The notes beneath the pieces were generated by a model. It was not told where the DNA came from and did not search any database. It saw only the letters and a list, made by a program, of their open reading frames with translations. A program made the position numbers and the translations under genes. A DNA stretch of 64,000 nt from Mycobacterium sp. GTDB lineage: Bacteria > Actinomycetota > Actinomycetes > Mycobacteriales > Mycobacteriaceae. The DNA lies in contig JACPVR010000004.1 of NCBI GenBank assembly GCA_016197405.1, forward strand, positions 421,487 to 485,486. The letters are read 5' to 3'. Below are positions 10,179-18,902 of the stretch, piece after piece (position 1 is the stretch's first letter; every line of letters starts with the position of its first letter).

Positions 10179-11447
10179 GTGCGCGTCCTCGTGATCGGAT
10201 CCGGTGCCCGTGAACATGCGTTGTTGTTGGCGTTGCGCCGCGATCCACAGGTGCAGGCGCTGGCCGTGGCACCGGGTAATGCCGGCACCGCCGCGATCGC
10301 CGAACAACACGATGTCGACGTCAGCTCTGCGGACGCCGTGGTCAAGCTTGCCCGCGATTTCGGTGCCGACCTCGTCGTCATCGGCCCCGAGGTCCCACTG
10401 GTGCTCGGTGTCGCGGATGCCCTACGGGCCGCTGGGATCGCCTGCTTCGGACCGTCGCGTGCGGCGGCCCGTATCGAAGGTTCGAAGGCGTTCGCCAAGG
10501 ATGTGATGACGGCTGCCGGCGTGCGCACGGCGGGCAGTGAGATCGTCGACAACCCGGCACACCTGGACGCCGCGCTCAACCGGTTCGGTCCGCCCGCCGG
10601 CCAGCGCGCCTGGGTCGTCAAGGATGACGGGTTGGCCGCGGGTAAGGGTGTGGTCGTCACCGAAGACCGCGACGCCGCCCGTGCCCATGCCGCGGCGCTG
10701 CTCGACGGCGGCCATCCGGTCCTGCTGGAGTCCTTCCTGGACGGTCCCGAGGTATCGCTGTTCTGCGTCGTCGACGGTGAGACCGTCGTTCCGCTGCTGC
10801 CCGCGCAGGATTTCAAACGCGTCGGCGACGGCGACAGCGGTCCCAACACCGGTGGTATGGGCGCCTACGCCCCATTGCCCTGGCTGCCCGACGAGATCAC
10901 CGCGAGCATCGTCGACGATATCGTGAAACCTGTTGCCGCTGAGATGGTTGCCCGCGGCAGCTCGTTCTCCGGGCTGTTGTACGCAGGCCTGGCGATCACC
11001 TCTGCCGGCCCGTCTGTGGTGGAGTTCAACTGCCGGTTCGGCGACCCGGAAACCCAATCGGTGCTGGCGCTGCTGGACTCACCGCTCGGTCAGCTGTTGT
11101 CGGCGGCGGCCACCGGCACGCTCGCGGACTTCGAAGCGCTGCGCTGGCGACCCGGCGCGGCCGTCACCATCGTCATCGCCGCCGAGAACTATCCCGGGCG
11201 CCCGCGGGTCGGCGATGTCATCACCGGATCCGACGCCGACGGCGTCCTGCACGCCGGCACGGCCCGCCGTGAGGACGGCGCGGTGGTCTCCACCGCGGGC
11301 CGGGTGCTCTCGGTGGTCGGAACCGGGGTCGACCTCGCCGCTGCCCGTGCCGATGCGTATGCCATCGCCGCTTCGGTTCGGTTGCCGGGCAGCCATTTTC
11401 GTTCCGATATCGGCTTGGCGGCCGAACGCGGCGAGATCAGCGTCTAG
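10179..11447 (+). CDS. purD: Phosphoribosylamine-glycine ligase PurD
   Basis: This 422-residue ATP-grasp enzyme catalyses the second step of purine synthesis, joining glycine to phosphoribosylamine. Visible elements are the N-terminal [12 protein letters not shown], the ATP-grasp region [15 protein letters not shown], the signature RFGDPETQ, and the C-terminal domain with [12 protein letters not shown]. It starts at GTG. It is the last gene of the conserved block and marks the junction with the accessory region. Confidence 0.97.
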   Translation: MRVLVIGSGAREHALLLALRRDPQVQALAVAPGNAGTAAIAEQHDVDVSSADAVVKLARDFGADLVVIGPEVPLVLGVADALRAAGIACFGPSRAAARIEGSKAFAKDVMTAAGVRTAGSEIVDNPAHLDAALNRFGPPAGQRAWVVKDDGLAAGKGVVVTEDRDAARAHAAALLDGGHPVLLESFLDGPEVSLFCVVDGETVVPLLPAQDFKRVGDGDSGPNTGGMGAYAPLPWLPDEITASIVDDIVKPVAAEMVARGSSFSGLLYAGLAITSAGPSVVEFNCRFGDPETQSVLALLDSPLGQLLSAAATGTLADFEALRWRPGAAVTIVIAAENYPGRPRVGDVITGSDADGVLHAGTARREDGAVVSTAGRVLSVVGTGVDLAAARADAYAIAASVRLPGSHFRSDIGLAAERGEISV

Positions 11448-11449
11448 AC

Positions 11450-11463
11450 CGAACCCCGGTTCG
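11450..11463. terminator. Small hairpin after purD
   Basis: CGAACC-CC-GGTTCG forms a 6-base stem two bases after the purD stop. There is no T run, so it is only a weak candidate for a terminator. Confidence 0.3.
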
Positions 11464-11508
11464 TCCCGGCCTGGTGTAACGGGCTTGGTCAAAGCGCTCT
11501 GCGGTATT

Positions 11509-11525
11509 GCCGAATGACTTACAGT
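11509..11525. promoter_or_regulatory. Degenerate copy of the 17-bp operator
   Basis: GCCGAAT-GAC-TTACAGT has a perfect right half-site and a left half with two mismatches to ACYGTAN. It lies 30 bases upstream of the ATG at 11556, the same placement as the perfect sites elsewhere in the window. Confidence 0.45.
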
Positions 11526-11555
11526 TGACCGAACAATTGGGTCGATGGGAGTCAT

Positions 11556-12329
11556 ATGTCGCAATCCGGTGCAGAGCGGGTGGCGGTCGTCGTGGGCGGA
11601 GCCTCGGGCATCGGGTCGGCCGTCGCAGGTGGCCTCGCCGCTGAGGGATACCGCGTCGTCGTGGCCGATCTCAACGCCGACGCCGCCGCGGCCCGGGCCG
11701 CCGAGCTGGGCGCGCCGCACAGCTCGGCACCGGTGGACGTCACCGACGAGGACACCGTCGCCGAGCTGTTCGACCAGGCCGGGGCCGTCGACGTGGTCGT
11801 CAACACCGCCGGCTTCGGTGACTTCGGCCGGATCACCGAACTGGATATGGACCGGTTCCGCGCGGTGATCGACTGCTGCCTGACCGGTGCCGTCATCGTG
11901 GCCAAATATGCAGGCCGACGGCTGCGCGACGGTGGGTCGCTGGTGTCCAGCACGTCGCTGAACGCCCGCCAGGCTGCCACCGGCATGAGCGCGTACTGCT
12001 CGGCCAAAGCGGGATTGGCGATGTTCACCCAGGTGGCCGCTCTGGAATTCGCGCCGCGGCGAATCCGGGTCAACGCGGTGTCACCGGGATTCGTGCACAC
12101 CCCGCTGACGGAGCTGGTCACCCTGGCACCCGGAGTCCTGGAGGACTACCTGGAAAACTCGCCGATCGGTCGCGTCGGCACCGCACAGGACGTCGCCGAC
12201 GCGGTGCTCTTCCTGTGTTCGGACAAGGCCTCCTGGTTGACCGGCGAGGTGCTCGACCTCAACGGTGGGGCGCATCTCAAACGCTATCCCGACGTGCTCG
12301 GGCACATCGAACGCATGGCGCTGTCTTGA
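11556..12329 (+). CDS. Short-chain dehydrogenase/reductase
   Basis: This 257-residue classical SDR has the cofactor motif GGASGIG (14-20) and catalytic Tyr147/Lys151 (YCSAK). It is the first gene of a five-gene operon with a second SDR, an APH-type kinase, a flavin monooxygenase and an alpha/beta hydrolase, each overlapping or closely following the last. The expected reaction is oxidation of a secondary alcohol or reduction of a ketone. GGGAG precedes the ATG, and an operator-like repeat lies 30 bases upstream. Confidence 0.9.
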   Translation: MSQSGAERVAVVVGGASGIGSAVAGGLAAEGYRVVVADLNADAAAARAAELGAPHSSAPVDVTDEDTVAELFDQAGAVDVVVNTAGFGDFGRITELDMDRFRAVIDCCLTGAVIVAKYAGRRLRDGGSLVSSTSLNARQAATGMSAYCSAKAGLAMFTQVAALEFAPRRIRVNAVSPGFVHTPLTELVTLAPGVLEDYLENSPIGRVGTAQDVADAVLFLCSDKASWLTGEVLDLNGGAHLKRYPDVLGHIERMALS

Positions 12330-13165
12330 AGGCGACGTCTTGGCACGGCAAACAGGCCGTCGTCACCGGCGCGGGGTCGGGCATAGGCGCCGCTTTGTGC
12401 CGGGCGCTGGTCGGCGCGGGGGCCGAGGTGTTGTGCACCGATATCGACGGCGCCGCCGCCGAACGCACCGCCGTGGCGCTGGGTCCGGCTGCCCGGGCTG
12501 CCCGTGTCGATGTCACCGATGCCGCCCAGGTACAGGCCGCCGTGGACGATGTGGTGACCCGGACAGGGCGCATCGACTTGATGTTCAACAACGCCGGAAT
12601 CACCTGGGCAGCCGATACCGAGCTGCTCACTCTGGCGCACTGGAACGCGATAATCGACGTCAACATCCGCGGCGTGGTTCACGGGGTTGCCGCCGCCTAC
12701 CCGCAGATGGTCCGGCAAGGCCACGGTCACATCGTCAACACCGCATCGATGGCGGGTCTGGCCGCCGCCGGCCAGATCACCAGCTATGTGATGAGCAAGC
12801 ATGCCGTCGTCGGATTGTCACTGGCACTGCGATCCGAAGCTGCCGCGCACCATGTCGGCGTGCTGGCCATCTGTCCGGCCGCGGTCGAGACACCGATCCT
12901 CGACAAGGGGCTGATAACCGGTATCAACGGCCGCGAGTTCTACCGGATGGGCCAGCGCAGCAGCACCTTCTACGATCCCGATCGGCTCGCCGCCGACACC
13001 TTGCGCGCCATCTCGCGCAACAAGGCACTGCTGATCGTCCCGCGACGGGCCTACCTCGGCTGGCTGCTCGCCCGGTTCACCCCGGGTCTGATGAACCGTA
13101 TGGCAATACATTTCGTGGCCCGCCAGCGTGCGGCCCAAAGTGTCTCGGAAGGAAGTCCGCAGTGA
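12326..13165 (+). CDS. Short-chain dehydrogenase/reductase, TTG start
   Basis: This SDR of about 279 residues has TGAGSGIG (14-21), NNAG and Tyr154/Lys158 (YVMSK), plus a longer C-terminus (YLGWLLARFTPGLMNR) that may contact a membrane or a hydrophobic substrate. The start chosen is TTG at 12326, which overlaps the preceding TGA. The ORF-track start at 12215 lies deep within the previous gene and adds a low-complexity Arg-rich leader, so it is rejected. Its stop overlaps the GTG of the kinase gene. A similar C-terminal extension is seen in the SDR at 61706. Confidence 0.85.
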   Translation: MKATSWHGKQAVVTGAGSGIGAALCRALVGAGAEVLCTDIDGAAAERTAVALGPAARAARVDVTDAAQVQAAVDDVVTRTGRIDLMFNNAGITWAADTELLTLAHWNAIIDVNIRGVVHGVAAAYPQMVRQGHGHIVNTASMAGLAAAGQITSYVMSKHAVVGLSLALRSEAAAHHVGVLAICPAAVETPILDKGLITGINGREFYRMGQRSSTFYDPDRLAADTLRAISRNKALLIVPRRAYLGWLLARFTPGLMNRMAIHFVARQRAAQSVSEGSPQ

Positions 13166-14241
13166 ACGCACCGGCTTTGATCCCGCGCTATCCCGATGAC
13201 GTGACGGCCGGCTGGCTCGGTGGCGTGCTGCCGGAGGGAACCCAGATCGACGATGTGGCGATCACCGCCGTCGGTACCGGGCAGACCGGCGCGACCTACC
13301 GGATCACCGCACGCTACGCGGCCAACCCCGCCGGGTTACCGCACACCTTCGTCGTCAAGCTCCCTGCCAACGACGACACCGTGCGTGACCGCGTCGTGCT
13401 GGGCTATCGCAGCGAGTGCGCGTTCTACACGTCGGTGGCCGACCGGGTGAAAGTGCCTATCCCCGAATGCTTTCATTGCGAGATCTCCGAGGACGCATCG
13501 GACTATGCGCTGCTACTCAGCGATCAGGCGCCGGCGCGACAGGGGGATCAGATTGCCGGGTGCGCAGAAGACGAGGCGCGGTTGGCCGCGACTGCCATCG
13601 CCGGGTTGCACGGACCCACGTGGGGTCAGCGCGAGTGGCTGACCTTTTCTGGACTGGCGATGTCACTGCTCGACGACGCAGCCAAGAAGGGCCTCGGCGA
13701 TGTCGCGGTGATGAGCGCCGATATCACCGTCGAGAAGCTGGGGTCGAAGCTCAGCACACAGGACGGCGCGACATTCACCGAGGCGATGAGTCTGGTGACA
13801 CCCTGGCTGTCGAACGATTTCGGCCGGTTCAGCCTCATCCACGGCGACTACCGGCTCGACAACATGCTGTTTCATCCCGCAGGTGACCGGGTGTGGGTTG
13901 TCGACTGGCAGACCCTGGGTGTCGGCCTGCCGGCGCGCGACCTGTCCTACTTCGCTGCGACCAGCCTGGAGCCAGGACTGCGCGCGACACTCGAGCGTGA
14001 CCTGGTGGCCGAATACCATCGCGCCTTGGGTGGTTACGGAGTCAGCGACTACGACCTCGAATCCTGTTGGCATGACTATCGGTACGGGATGATCCAGGCG
14101 TTGCTGATATCCGGTCTGGGCTTTGCGTTCGCAGTGGGAACCGACCGTGGCGACGATATGGTCGCCACCATGCTGCGCCGCGGCTGTCAGGCGGTCCGTG
14201 AACTCGGCACCCTGGACCTGGTCCGTGCGGAGATGCCATGA
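13162..14241 (+). CDS. APH-fold phosphotransferase (acyl-CoA/alcohol kinase type)
   Basis: This 359-residue kinase-fold protein has the nucleotide lysine in VVKLPA (Lys66), the catalytic loop HGDYRLDN (His227-Asp229) and the metal-binding aspartate in VVDWQ (Asp248). It belongs to the aminoglycoside-phosphotransferase superfamily, but its operon partners are SDRs and a flavin monooxygenase, not resistance genes. Relatives in catabolism (the kinase domain of ACAD10/11, LvaA in levulinate degradation) phosphorylate 4-hydroxyacyl-CoAs so that the hydroxyl can leave. A similar role is inferred here. It starts at GTG, overlapping the SDR stop; the 658-residue ORF is a read-in artefact. A second copy is at 56086. 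Confidence 0.8.
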   Translation: MNAPALIPRYPDDVTAGWLGGVLPEGTQIDDVAITAVGTGQTGATYRITARYAANPAGLPHTFVVKLPANDDTVRDRVVLGYRSECAFYTSVADRVKVPIPECFHCEISEDASDYALLLSDQAPARQGDQIAGCAEDEARLAATAIAGLHGPTWGQREWLTFSGLAMSLLDDAAKKGLGDVAVMSADITVEKLGSKLSTQDGATFTEAMSLVTPWLSNDFGRFSLIHGDYRLDNMLFHPAGDRVWVVDWQTLGVGLPARDLSYFAATSLEPGLRATLERDLVAEYHRALGGYGVSDYDLESCWHDYRYGMIQALLISGLGFAFAVGTDRGDDMVATMLRRGCQAVRELGTLDLVRAEMP

Positions 14242-15581
14242 CCGGGCGCTACCCCAACACCGCGATAATCGGCGCCGGTATCAGTGGTCTGACGGCGGGC
14301 AAGATGCTCAAGGACTACGGGGTGCCATACACCACCTTCGAGACCTCCGATCGCATCGGCGGGAACTGGGCGTTCGGCAATCCCAACGGACATAGCAGCG
14401 CCTATCGCTCGTTGCATATCGACACCTCCAAACATCGGTTGGCGTTCAAGGACTTTCCGGTTCCCGAGCATTACCCGTCCTTTCCGCACCACTCCGATAT
14501 CAAGGCCTATCTCGATGACTACGCCGCGACATTCGGGCTGCTGGACAATATCGAGTTCGGCAACGCGGTGGAGCACGCCCGGCCCGAGGGCGATGGCTGG
14601 GCCATCATCGACCAGCGCGGGCAGACAAGGCATTTCGATCTACTCGTCGTCGGCAACGGCCATCACTGGGATGCACGGCTGCCGGAGTTCCCCGGCACAT
14701 TCACCGGGGAGAGCATCCATTCGCATCACTACATCGACCCGCACACCCCGCTGACACTCACCGGTAAACGTATCCTGGTCGTCGGAATCGGGAACAGCGC
14801 CGCCGATATCACAGTCGAGCTCTCATCGAGGACGCTGCAGAACGACGTGACATTGTCCACCCGGTCCAGTGCCTGGATCGTCCCCAAATACCTTGCCGGA
14901 CAGCCGGGTGACAAGTTCTTCCGGACCTCACCGCATATCCCGCTGGCCTGGCAGCGCAAGGCCGCTCAATTGTTCGCGCCGCTGGTCGGCGCCGACCCGA
15001 CCACCTACGGACTGCCACCGGCCAACCACAAGCTATTCGAAGCCCACCCGACGCAGTCGGTGGAACTGCCATTGCGGCTCGGCTCCGGTGACGTCACCCC
15101 GAAGCCCAATGTCGCACGACTCGACGGCGACGCCGTGCATTTCGATGACGGCACCAGCGCGGTCTTCGACGCCATCGTCTACGCCACCGGCTACAACATC
15201 ACTTTCCCGTTCTTCGATCCGGAGTTCATCAGCGCACCCGACAACCACATCAGGCTCTACAAGCGCATATTCAAACCCGGAATCGACAACCTGGCCTTCA
15301 TCGGCTTCGCCCAGGCCATACCCACGCTGTTCCCCTTCGTGGAATGCCAGGCGCGACTTCTTGCCGCCTACGCGGTGGGCCGCTACGCACTGCCTCCGGT
15401 GGACGAGATGGAGCGCGTCATCGACGCCGACCAGCAGCTGCACGCCGGTCACTGCACCGACCGGCCGCGGCACACCCAGCAGGTCGACTACTTCTACTAC
15501 GAGCACGATGTACGCACCAAGGAGATCCCCGCGGGTCTCAAGCGGGCAGCGACGCCACGACATCGAGTGGCAGCGCGGTGA
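14238..15581 (+). CDS. Flavin-containing monooxygenase (class B)
   Basis: This 447-residue FMO has the FAD motif GAGISG (12-17), the NADPH motif GIGNSA (183-188), an intact FMO fingerprint FTGESIHSHHY (155-165, FxGxxxHxxxY) and the later VYATGYN. It would insert one oxygen atom into a substrate, either as a heteroatom oxygenase or as a Baeyer-Villiger oxidation of a ketone produced by the two upstream SDRs. Its ATG overlaps the kinase stop (ATGA). The enzyme is likely soluble. A different, larger flavin monooxygenase lies at 53762. Confidence 0.9.
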   Translation: MTGRYPNTAIIGAGISGLTAGKMLKDYGVPYTTFETSDRIGGNWAFGNPNGHSSAYRSLHIDTSKHRLAFKDFPVPEHYPSFPHHSDIKAYLDDYAATFGLLDNIEFGNAVEHARPEGDGWAIIDQRGQTRHFDLLVVGNGHHWDARLPEFPGTFTGESIHSHHYIDPHTPLTLTGKRILVVGIGNSAADITVELSSRTLQNDVTLSTRSSAWIVPKYLAGQPGDKFFRTSPHIPLAWQRKAAQLFAPLVGADPTTYGLPPANHKLFEAHPTQSVELPLRLGSGDVTPKPNVARLDGDAVHFDDGTSAVFDAIVYATGYNITFPFFDPEFISAPDNHIRLYKRIFKPGIDNLAFIGFAQAIPTLFPFVECQARLLAAYAVGRYALPPVDEMERVIDADQQLHAGHCTDRPRHTQQVDYFYYEHDVRTKEIPAGLKRAATPRHRVAAR

Positions 15582-15601
15582 ACTCCTCAGGAGGAGCGGA
15601 C

Positions 15602-16540
15602 ATGGTCTACCGGGACCTGACGTTCGTCTCGGCCGGCAGCGCCTGCAGCAGCTGGCATTTCCCGGCGCAGGGCGATCATTTCACCACCGGATCCGGGCGG
15701 CCCGCCGTGGTGATGGGACACGGTTTTGCCGGCACCAAGGACTCCGGGCTGCTTCCGTTCGCCGAGAAGTTCCAAGCCGCCGGTCTGGACGTGCTCGCCT
15801 TCGACTATCGAGGATTCGGCACATCCGAAGGGCTTCCACGGCAGCATATCTCGATCGATCGGCAGGTCGAGGACTACCAGGCGGCCGTTGCCGCCGCGCA
15901 GCGCCTGCCCGACGTCGACCCCAGTCGCATCGTCTTGTGGGGTTCGTCGTTGTCCGGAGGTCACGTGCTGCGGGTGGCCGCGGGCCGCGACGACATCGCC
16001 GCGGTCATCGCGATGACGCCGATGACGAATTCGCTTGCCACCGGTCGCCAGGTCGTGTCGCAATACGGTGTGGGCACGGCCCTGCAGCAGACGGCGCACG
16101 GGTTTCGCAGCCGCATCGCCACGGCCCGCGGTCGTGCCCCGGTGATGACGCCGGTGGTGGCACGTCCCGGACAACCCGGGTGCCTGACGTTGGAGGGCGC
16201 CTACGAGAGTTACCTGTCGATGGCGGGCCCGAGCTGGCGCAACGAGGTCGACGCATCCATCGGTATCGAACTGTCCCGCATCAGCACCGCGCGATACGCC
16301 AAGGCGCTACGCGCGAAACTGCTGGTACAGATCGCCGATTTCGACCGCTACGTCCCCGCCGCCGCCGTGGCCAAGACCGCCGTGCACGGACGCGCAATCG
16401 TGCACCATTACCCGTGTGACCACTTCGACGTCTGGCCGGGGCACGAACTGTTCGGGCAGGCCTGCGCTGATCAGGTGAACTTCTTGCGGAGGTCGCTGAC
16501 GTCGGTGGAGGATCCGGTGCGAATCCGATCGGAGTCATAG
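15602..16540 (+). CDS. Alpha/beta hydrolase
   Basis: This 312-residue alpha/beta hydrolase has the oxyanion loop HGFAGTKDSG, nucleophile elbow GSSLSGG with Ser116 and a C-terminal histidine in PCDHFDVW. The elbow has Ser in place of the usual Gly two residues after the nucleophile. A strong AGGAGGAGC site precedes the ATG. As the last gene after a flavin monooxygenase it could hydrolyse an ester or lactone formed by Baeyer-Villiger oxidation (inference). Its last 70 bases overlap the 3' end of the ligase gene on the opposite strand. Confidence 0.85.
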   Translation: MVYRDLTFVSAGSACSSWHFPAQGDHFTTGSGRPAVVMGHGFAGTKDSGLLPFAEKFQAAGLDVLAFDYRGFGTSEGLPRQHISIDRQVEDYQAAVAAAQRLPDVDPSRIVLWGSSLSGGHVLRVAAGRDDIAAVIAMTPMTNSLATGRQVVSQYGVGTALQQTAHGFRSRIATARGRAPVMTPVVARPGQPGCLTLEGAYESYLSMAGPSWRNEVDASIGIELSRISTARYAKALRAKLLVQIADFDRYVPAAAVAKTAVHGRAIVHHYPCDHFDVWPGHELFGQACADQVNFLRRSLTSVEDPVRIRSES

Positions 16541-18006
16541 AGCGCGGCGACGGCGTCGAGACGGACCTTCATCGCCGCATTGCGTGGTAGTTGCTCGACC
16601 ACATGGATCGCGACCGGGACATTGTGAGCCGGAAGCAATTCGCGCACGATGTCTTTGAGCTCATTTTCGGACGGTGCCCGCCCTGCGGTGCGGATCTCGA
16701 CAGCGGCGAACGGCACCTGGCCCAGCCGGGCATCGGCCACCGGCACCACGCAGGCGTCCCGCACATCTGGATGGGCCAGCAGGGCCGCGCGGACCCGATC
16801 GGGCAATATCTTGAATCCGCCGCGGTTGATCGCGCCGTCGGCACGACCGTGCACGGTGATGAAACCGTCGGCATCCATCGAGGCGATATCGGTCGTCTCG
16901 ATCCAGTCCGGTCCGAGGATGTCGAGCCGGGCCGTCAGTAGCCCCCGGCCGGATGTGGGCACCGGCAGCCGGGTTTCGGGATCCACGATGCGGACCTGCA
17001 CGCCGGGAAGTGTCCGCCCGACACTGCCGGGTTTGGTGTCACCGAACTCGTGTCGGAGATCCGGCGTCCAGCTGCACACCGTTCCGGCGAATTCCGTTGC
17101 ACCGTAACCCCACAGCAGCGGTATGCCGTACTTGTCCTCGAAGGCCCGCTGCAGTTCGGGCTCCAGCGGACCCGATCCGCCGGGCAGGTATTCCAGCGAC
17201 GCCAGATCGGAGCGCGGGACGTCGGCCTCCAGCAGCATCCGGACCACCGTCGGCTGCACACCGGTCCAGCGGATCCGGTGGGTGCGCACCGCCGCCACCC
17301 ACTCCTGCACCGTGAACTTCTCCAGCAGCACGATGCGCTGCCCGCTGTAGGCGCCGGCCAACAGTTGGCACACGCCCACACTGCCGAACGGCCAGAACAC
17401 CAGTGCGGGGGGATCATCGGCTGCGGCGGCCCGCCCCAGCGTCATGCTGGCAACCGTGTGCCGCAGCACCGCGGTGGGGATGGGCATGCGTTTGGGTGGG
17501 CCGGTGGTACCGCTGGTGAGCAGGCTCAGGCCCGGTTGAGCGGTGGTAGCGTCGATGGCGGGGCCCCTGCCGGCCACACACTGCACCGTCGGCCCCGATG
17601 ACGAAAAAGCCACTGCAGCACAACCGGTTTCGCGAACAGCCTGCAGAAGTGGCGGGGTGAAGTCCTCGATATCGGCGAGAATGGCCGGCGGTCGCAGCGC
17701 GCGGATGTCGGCGGCAATTGCCTGTGCTGACTGGTATGAGTAGATCATCGACACCGGCCGCCGCCTGGCGACGAAATCCAACACGGCGGCGGCGTGCGGC
17801 ACCCGGTTGCGCACCACCAGGCCGACCGGCCCGGTCGGCCCGACCCCGGCGTCGCGCAGTGCTCTGTTGATCGCGCTGCGGTAGCGATCGATATCGTGCC
17901 CGGTGTGCCAGGTCCCGGCGAACTCGATGCACTGGCCGGCACCGTAGCCGGTCAGTCGGGCCGCCAGTGTCTCGGCGAACCCGTCGTCGGATGACGGTGC
18001 GGACAT
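16471..18006 (-). CDS. AMP-forming acyl-CoA ligase
   Basis: This 511-residue member of the ANL superfamily has the P-loop LLTSGTTGPPK (about 162-172), WGYGATEFAG, the hinge region and the C-terminal GGFKILPD. The lysine of the A10 motif is present in NAAMKVR although the usual Gly before it is Met. It would activate a carboxylic acid with ATP and transfer it to CoA. It begins 5 bases after the mycofactocin-type SDR. It is clearly paralogous to the ligase at 29416 (shared GGFK-[IV]-LPD-x-VRAAL and RGSVGR/PGSVGR). Start: ATG of MSAPSSDDG; the 28-residue longer ORF is rejected. Confidence 0.88.
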   Translation of the reverse strand: MSAPSSDDGFAETLAARLTGYGAGQCIEFAGTWHTGHDIDRYRSAINRALRDAGVGPTGPVGLVVRNRVPHAAAVLDFVARRRPVSMIYSYQSAQAIAADIRALRPPAILADIEDFTPPLLQAVRETGCAAVAFSSSGPTVQCVAGRGPAIDATTAQPGLSLLTSGTTGPPKRMPIPTAVLRHTVASMTLGRAAAADDPPALVFWPFGSVGVCQLLAGAYSGQRIVLLEKFTVQEWVAAVRTHRIRWTGVQPTVVRMLLEADVPRSDLASLEYLPGGSGPLEPELQRAFEDKYGIPLLWGYGATEFAGTVCSWTPDLRHEFGDTKPGSVGRTLPGVQVRIVDPETRLPVPTSGRGLLTARLDILGPDWIETTDIASMDADGFITVHGRADGAINRGGFKILPDRVRAALLAHPDVRDACVVPVADARLGQVPFAAVEIRTAGRAPSENELKDIVRELLPAHNVPVAIHVVEQLPRNAAMKVRLDAVAALYDSDRIRTGSSTDVSDLRKKFT

Positions 18007-18011
18007 CGCGT

Positions 18012-18833
18012 TCAGTACTGCGTCGAGCCCTGGTCCACCGGAACCGCCGCCGCAGTGATGAGTTTCGACTCGTCGGTGGCGAGCCAGCACACGGTGTCGG
18101 CGATGTCTTCCGGCTGCGCGACCCAGGTCGGCAGGAACGGTGTCATCATGTGGCCGAGCTGGGGGTTGCTCTCCGCGGTCCGGCCGATCGCGGTGACCAT
18201 ATCGCCGGTGCCCATATCGGTCAGTACCGGCCCCGGGTGCACGCTGTTCACCCGGATCGAATGCTTGCCCAGTTCGGCGGCGAACGCCTTCGCCATACCC
18301 GCGACCGCGTGCTTACTGGCGGTGTAGTGAATCATGAACGGCTGCAGCTTGATCCCGGCCGCCGAGCTGATCAGGATGATGGATCCGCCGCGACCGCCGT
18401 CGATGATGTGCTGTGCGCCGGCCATCACGGCGTTCCAGGTCCCGGTGACGTTGATATCCATGACATCGCGGAAATCCTTCGGGGAGATCTCATTCCAGAT
18501 CTGTGGTGCGGCCACCCCGGCGTTGGCGACGATGATGTCCAGCCGTCCGAGCTCGGCCACACCCGCGTCGACCGCTGTCTTCAGCGCGTCGTGATCGCGG
18601 GTGTCGACGACGGAGGCCAGGATGCGCCTGCCAGTCTTCTCGACCAGCCGCACCGTCTCGGCGAGATCATCCGGGGTGGCCGGGTTGTAGGGCACGCACG
18701 GTGGCAGCGGGCCGGCGATGTCGACGGCGATGATGTCGGCGCCCTCGTCGGCCATCCGGACGGCGTGTGCCCTGCCCTGGCCGCGCGCCGCTCCGGTGAT
18801 GAATGCGACCCGGTCGGACAATCGGTCGGCCAT
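18012..18833 (-). CDS. Mycofactocin-coupled SDR
   Basis: This 273-residue SDR has TGAARGQG (13-20), the insertion ADIAVDI...CVPYNPATPDDL typical of the carveol-dehydrogenase-like subgroup linked to mycofactocin, and Tyr170/Lys174 (YTASK). Such enzymes keep NAD bound and pass electrons to mycofactocin. It would oxidise an alcohol in the pathway. A GAGGAG site precedes the ATG. A 69-base gap with a large inverted repeat separates it from the upstream ACAD, so it may have its own promoter. A second member of this subgroup is at 48419. Confidence 0.88.
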   Translation of the reverse strand: MADRLSDRVAFITGAARGQGRAHAVRMADEGADIIAVDIAGPLPPCVPYNPATPDDLAETVRLVEKTGRRILASVVDTRDHDALKTAVDAGVAELGRLDIIVANAGVAAPQIWNEISPKDFRDVMDINVTGTWNAVMAGAQHIIDGGRGGSIILISSAAGIKLQPFMIHYTASKHAVAGMAKAFAAELGKHSIRVNSVHPGPVLTDMGTGDMVTAIGRTAESNPQLGHMMTPFLPTWVAQPEDIADTVCWLATDESKLITAAAVPVDQGSTQY

Positions 18834-18856
18834 GATTCTCCTCGGTCGGCGCTAAT

Positions 18857-18896
18857 GGTGTCCGCCACTGTAATGCATTCGGTAGTGACGGACACC
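18857..18896. repeat. Long inverted repeat between ACAD and SDR
   Basis: GGTGTCCGCCACT and AGTGACGGACACC are 13-base arms with one mismatch around a 14-base loop. The repeat contains an operator-like core (18867-18883). It could act as an extended operator, or fold in RNA to weaken read-through from the ACAD gene. No T run is present. Confidence 0.55.
18867..18883. promoter_or_regulatory. Near-match of the 17-bp operator
   Basis: ACTGTAA-TGC-ATTCGGT has a perfect left half-site and a single mismatch in the right half. It lies 33 bases upstream of the SDR start at 18833. Confidence 0.5.
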
Positions 18897-18902
18897 GCCG
18901 GA

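Noticed and set aside
12265-14241. 658-residue ORF beginning inside the SDR genes
   Set aside because: Only the C-terminal 359 residues encode the kinase; the first 299 codons are an out-of-frame reading of the second SDR.
13162-14241. Antibiotic-resistance kinase
   Set aside because: Although the fold is APH, the operon context is catabolic and the sequence shows no specific resemblance to known resistance enzymes.
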